The position numbers were made by a program, and so were the translations under genes. DNA of 64,000 bases from CAYNZP01 sp964401835. GTDB lineage: Bacteria; Planctomycetota; Phycisphaerae; SM23-33. Below the pieces are notes generated by a model. That model was not told the DNA's origin. It saw nothing but the letters and a program-made list of their open reading frames with translations, and made no database searches. This document shows, one piece after another, positions 62,451 through 64,000 of this stretch; within the stretch, counting starts at the first letter, position 1; the number at the start of each line of letters is the position of its first letter. The stretch covers positions 62,001 through 126,000 of the forward strand of contig CAYNZP010000006.1 of NCBI GenBank assembly GCA_964401835.1. Reading direction: 5' to 3'.

Positions 62451-63412
62451 TAAAGTTCTATCCAATTGTTTGCCTCGGCAACAAGGGCAGGATCTTCCAC
62501 GACCCGCTTTCCAAACTCAATTACCTTCGGATCATTCCATGCATGCTTATACCGTTGCCATATCTCATCCAAAGTATGCTCTCTGAGATCGCCGCATATA
62601 AATGGCAGCGGACCAATCAGCTTGACTTTGCCGTTAGGGAGCACCAGTAGGCTTGCCGACGGTGTGGTAAGCCGATACTTCAGCTCCTCGATCACATCGT
62701 ATGGATAGCAATAAACTTTCATCTTTCCTTCGTACTGTTGCTTTTTCTTGTCCAGTGAAGCAAAGAAATCTTGGTATTGCTCTTCCGAGGCGCAAAGCTT
62801 TTCCCAGTTCCGGGCAGCTCGTCCTATCCGCATCAGCTTTCCTGTATAAAAGCCGTAGGCGCCAACCGAAGCTGCCAGATCAATCGCATCTTCAACCTCG
62901 TGTATGTTAAATTTGGTTGGAACGAATACGATTTCAGTATTTGCGTCCACTTCGCGGAGGTAATTGCATGCGCGAATGACTTTTTCATAATCACCCTTTT
63001 CCCGCAAAGCTTCATGTGCCGCCTTTGTCGCTCCATCCAGGCTGATCTGGACCGAGCGGAGCTTCAAGTCTCCAAGCCTCTTGGCAACATTCTCATCTAC
63101 CATCTCGCCGTTTGTTTCAACCTTGACGTTGACGTAATTGCTGCGGAGATATTCGCAAACATCCCAGAATTCCGGACACATTAAGGGTTCACCGCCGGAA
63201 AGAGCGACATATGGTATCTGGGCCTCAACAAACTGTCGGCATGCCTCCAGCATCTGCTCTTTGCTCATACGGTCGGGGAAAACCGAGCCAGCCTCTTCGC
63301 AGCAATGGAGACAGTTCAGGTTACACTCCGAGTTAAGTTGCCATGCAATAAAGAGCGGTGCGTCATATTCAGCTGAAGACGAACCCGCTATTATAGATTC
63401 AAGTTGCGTCAT
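62450..63412 (-). CDS. Radical SAM peptide maturase (SPASM-like C-terminus reduced)
   Basis: 320 residues from the ATG at 63412 (GGAGG seven bases upstream; a longer ORF form lacks this). Radical SAM cluster CNLNCLHC (residues ~28-35) and VALSGGEPLMCPEFWDVC. The C-terminal part keeps the SPASM outline (PNGKVKLIGPLPFICGDLREHTLDEIW) but most of the auxiliary-cluster Cys residues are missing: only VYCYP and FICGDL remain where the SPASM pattern has up to seven. A PqqD-like protein overlaps its start by four bases (ATGA), and a short peptide gene lies upstream, so a RiPP modification function is well supported; the chemistry is not known. Confidence 0.9.
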   Translation of the reverse strand: MTQLESIIAGSSSAEYDAPLFIAWQLNSECNLNCLHCCEEAGSVFPDRMSKEQMLEACRQFVEAQIPYVALSGGEPLMCPEFWDVCEYLRSNYVNVKVETNGEMVDENVAKRLGDLKLRSVQISLDGATKAAHEALREKGDYEKVIRACNYLREVDANTEIVFVPTKFNIHEVEDAIDLAASVGAYGFYTGKLMRIGRAARNWEKLCASEEQYQDFFASLDKKKQQYEGKMKVYCYPYDVIEELKYRLTTPSASLLVLPNGKVKLIGPLPFICGDLREHTLDEIWQRYKHAWNDPKVIEFGKRVVEDPALVAEANNWIEL

Positions 63413-63681
63413 ACCTGATCCTCCTTGGCACAAGCTAAAAGTCCTGCCACCTGAAGTTGTTCGACAAATTCTGCCACGTCGGATTGAATGGAAGCCATTG
63501 TGCCATGGCCATGCATGTTGCATAAATTTTCTACGATAGGGGTAATGTCCAAGCCTTCGTTTATCAGCTCGAGTATATCTCTGCCCGTTTCGTTGGTGAC
63601 AAAAACCTTTTCGTTCAAAGTGTCGAAAACGACCGCCCCGAACTTCTCTTTCCTCAGCTTTACATATTTGGCAAAGTTCAT
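63409..63681 (-). CDS. PqqD-like RiPP recognition element protein
   Basis: 90 residues. PqqD-type winged helix: KFGAVVFDTLNEKVFVTNETGRDILELINEGLDITPIVENL, then a helix with DVAEFVEQLQVAGLLA. Such proteins bind precursor leader peptides and present them to radical SAM partners. GGAG is ten bases upstream of the ATG. It overlaps the maturase gene by four bases. Confidence 0.88.
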   Translation of the reverse strand: MNFAKYVKLRKEKFGAVVFDTLNEKVFVTNETGRDILELINEGLDITPIVENLCNMHGHGTMASIQSDVAEFVEQLQVAGLLACAKEDQV

Positions 63682-63792
63682 AAGTTTATTTCTCCAGTTA
63701 TGGCTTCTAAGGGTCTTTGCGAACCCAATTTCAGTAACACCACCCCTTGCTTGATTTAACAGCTGGCAAACACCTGTTGCCTTGTTTTACTC

Positions 63793-63814
63793 GCCGCAAA
63801 GGAAGGCGGTTTTT
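63793..63814. terminator. Hairpin after the precursor gene
   Basis: CCGC (63794-63797) pairs with GCGG (63806-63809). On the plus strand it is followed by TTTTT (63810-63814), a weak plus-strand terminator. On the minus strand it lies two bases past the precursor stop and lacks a T run, so it may be a 3'-stabilising or processing hairpin separating the precursor from the maturase mRNA. The rest of 63682-63792 holds nothing recognisable. Confidence 0.4.
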
Positions 63815-63815
63815 A

Positions 63816-63965
63816 TTACGTAAACCGAATGTAAGGCTGTGCCATTATCTTTCCAGATACATCTTCCAGAACAGGCTTTTGCCATTGTCTGGATTCTTTC
63901 TTATCTTTCTGGTCACAGCTGCAAGACTTATCATCCTGGTTGCAGTTTTCACTCTTTTGGTCCAT
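63816..63965 (-). CDS. Putative RiPP precursor peptide, 49 residues
   Basis: ATG at 63965-63963, stop TAA at 63818-63816; GGGAG nine bases upstream. The N-terminal half is Cys-rich and charged (C8, C15, C17: CNQDDKSCSC). The second half opens with WQKPVLEDV (Trp28, Lys30-Pro31, Leu33), an aromatic-x-KP-x-L pattern like leader motifs recognised by PqqD-type proteins, and ends SGKIMAQPYIRFT with Tyr45 and Phe48 as likely sites for a radical SAM enzyme. The residue order, small size and position before pqqD-like and radical SAM genes support a precursor role. Not recognised as a named family; one of several precursors could lie beyond the window edge. Confidence 0.7.
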   Translation of the reverse strand: MDQKSENCNQDDKSCSCDQKDKKESRQWQKPVLEDVSGKIMAQPYIRFT

Positions 63966-64000
63966 TTGAATTTCTCCCTATTAATATTCTTATTGAATAG

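Overview
The window reads as a chromosomal segment of a planctomycete, most likely of class Phycisphaerae. The clues are the small basic protein family of the PVC superphylum (24117-24389), a Planctomycetota-style tandem of two ketosynthases with an ACP and two hot-dog dehydratases, very long AsmA-like proteins, a DUF11-repeat lipoprotein and a tyrosine integrase whose last codons lie in a tRNA gene. Both strands are used about equally, genes are packed in short operons, and several starts are TTG or GTG with a clear ribosome binding site. Taxonomy is inferred from gene content only.

Region 1 (1-37.4 kb) is mostly core genome: the C-terminus of CTP synthase, a Xer recombinase, AsmA-like envelope proteins with a YihY/BrkB membrane protein, a DUF11 lipoprotein, ClpB, the KS/KS/hot-dog/ACP/FabZ lipid cluster (18.6-22.8 kb), an aminotransferase, DUF502 + HPF, a membrane-component-free PTS (EIIA, HPr, EI), a TIGR03936-type protein with RNase E/G, and a central-metabolism run gap-pgk-rpe-(inactive phosphatase homologue)-accD. 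Two AT-rich small membrane genes (4.7-5.8 kb) and an 820-base stretch with inverted repeats and a 10-bp tandem repeat interrupt it.

Region 2 (37462-44379) is a 6.9 kb integrated element in the 3' end of tRNA-Lys(CTT), bounded by a 25-bp direct repeat. It carries an integrase, two small DNA-binding proteins, a DUF3987 ATPase, a frameshifted gene, a candidate structured RNA, a secreted trypsin-like protease with TPRs and a small HTH protein. The att core lies inside the integrase reading frame: the last 67 codons of the circular-form integrase are stranded at the other end of the element.

Region 3 (44.6-59.3 kb) is a molybdenum respiration block: a Tat-exported NapA-like molybdoenzyme, a four-cluster ferredoxin subunit and an NrfD-like membrane subunit, then tatC and tatA, and a compact opposite-strand operon for molybdate uptake (modABC) and molybdenum cofactor synthesis (moeA, moaA, moaC, a MOSC-MogA fusion, a MobB-MobA fusion). 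A secreted HExxH peptidase gene sits between nrfD and tatC, flanked by a ~218-bp direct repeat.

Region 4 (59.4-64.0 kb) is the most unusual part: a minus-strand operon with a 49-residue putative RiPP precursor (outside normal ORF size cut-offs), a PqqD-like recognition protein, a radical SAM/SPASM-like maturase, a UbiA prenyltransferase, an NqrF-like 2Fe-2S/FAD oxidoreductase, a ferritin-like protein and a single-domain response regulator. The order suggests a peptide-derived, possibly prenylated redox cofactor or signal; this function is inference. The window ends just upstream of the precursor, so the operon may continue.
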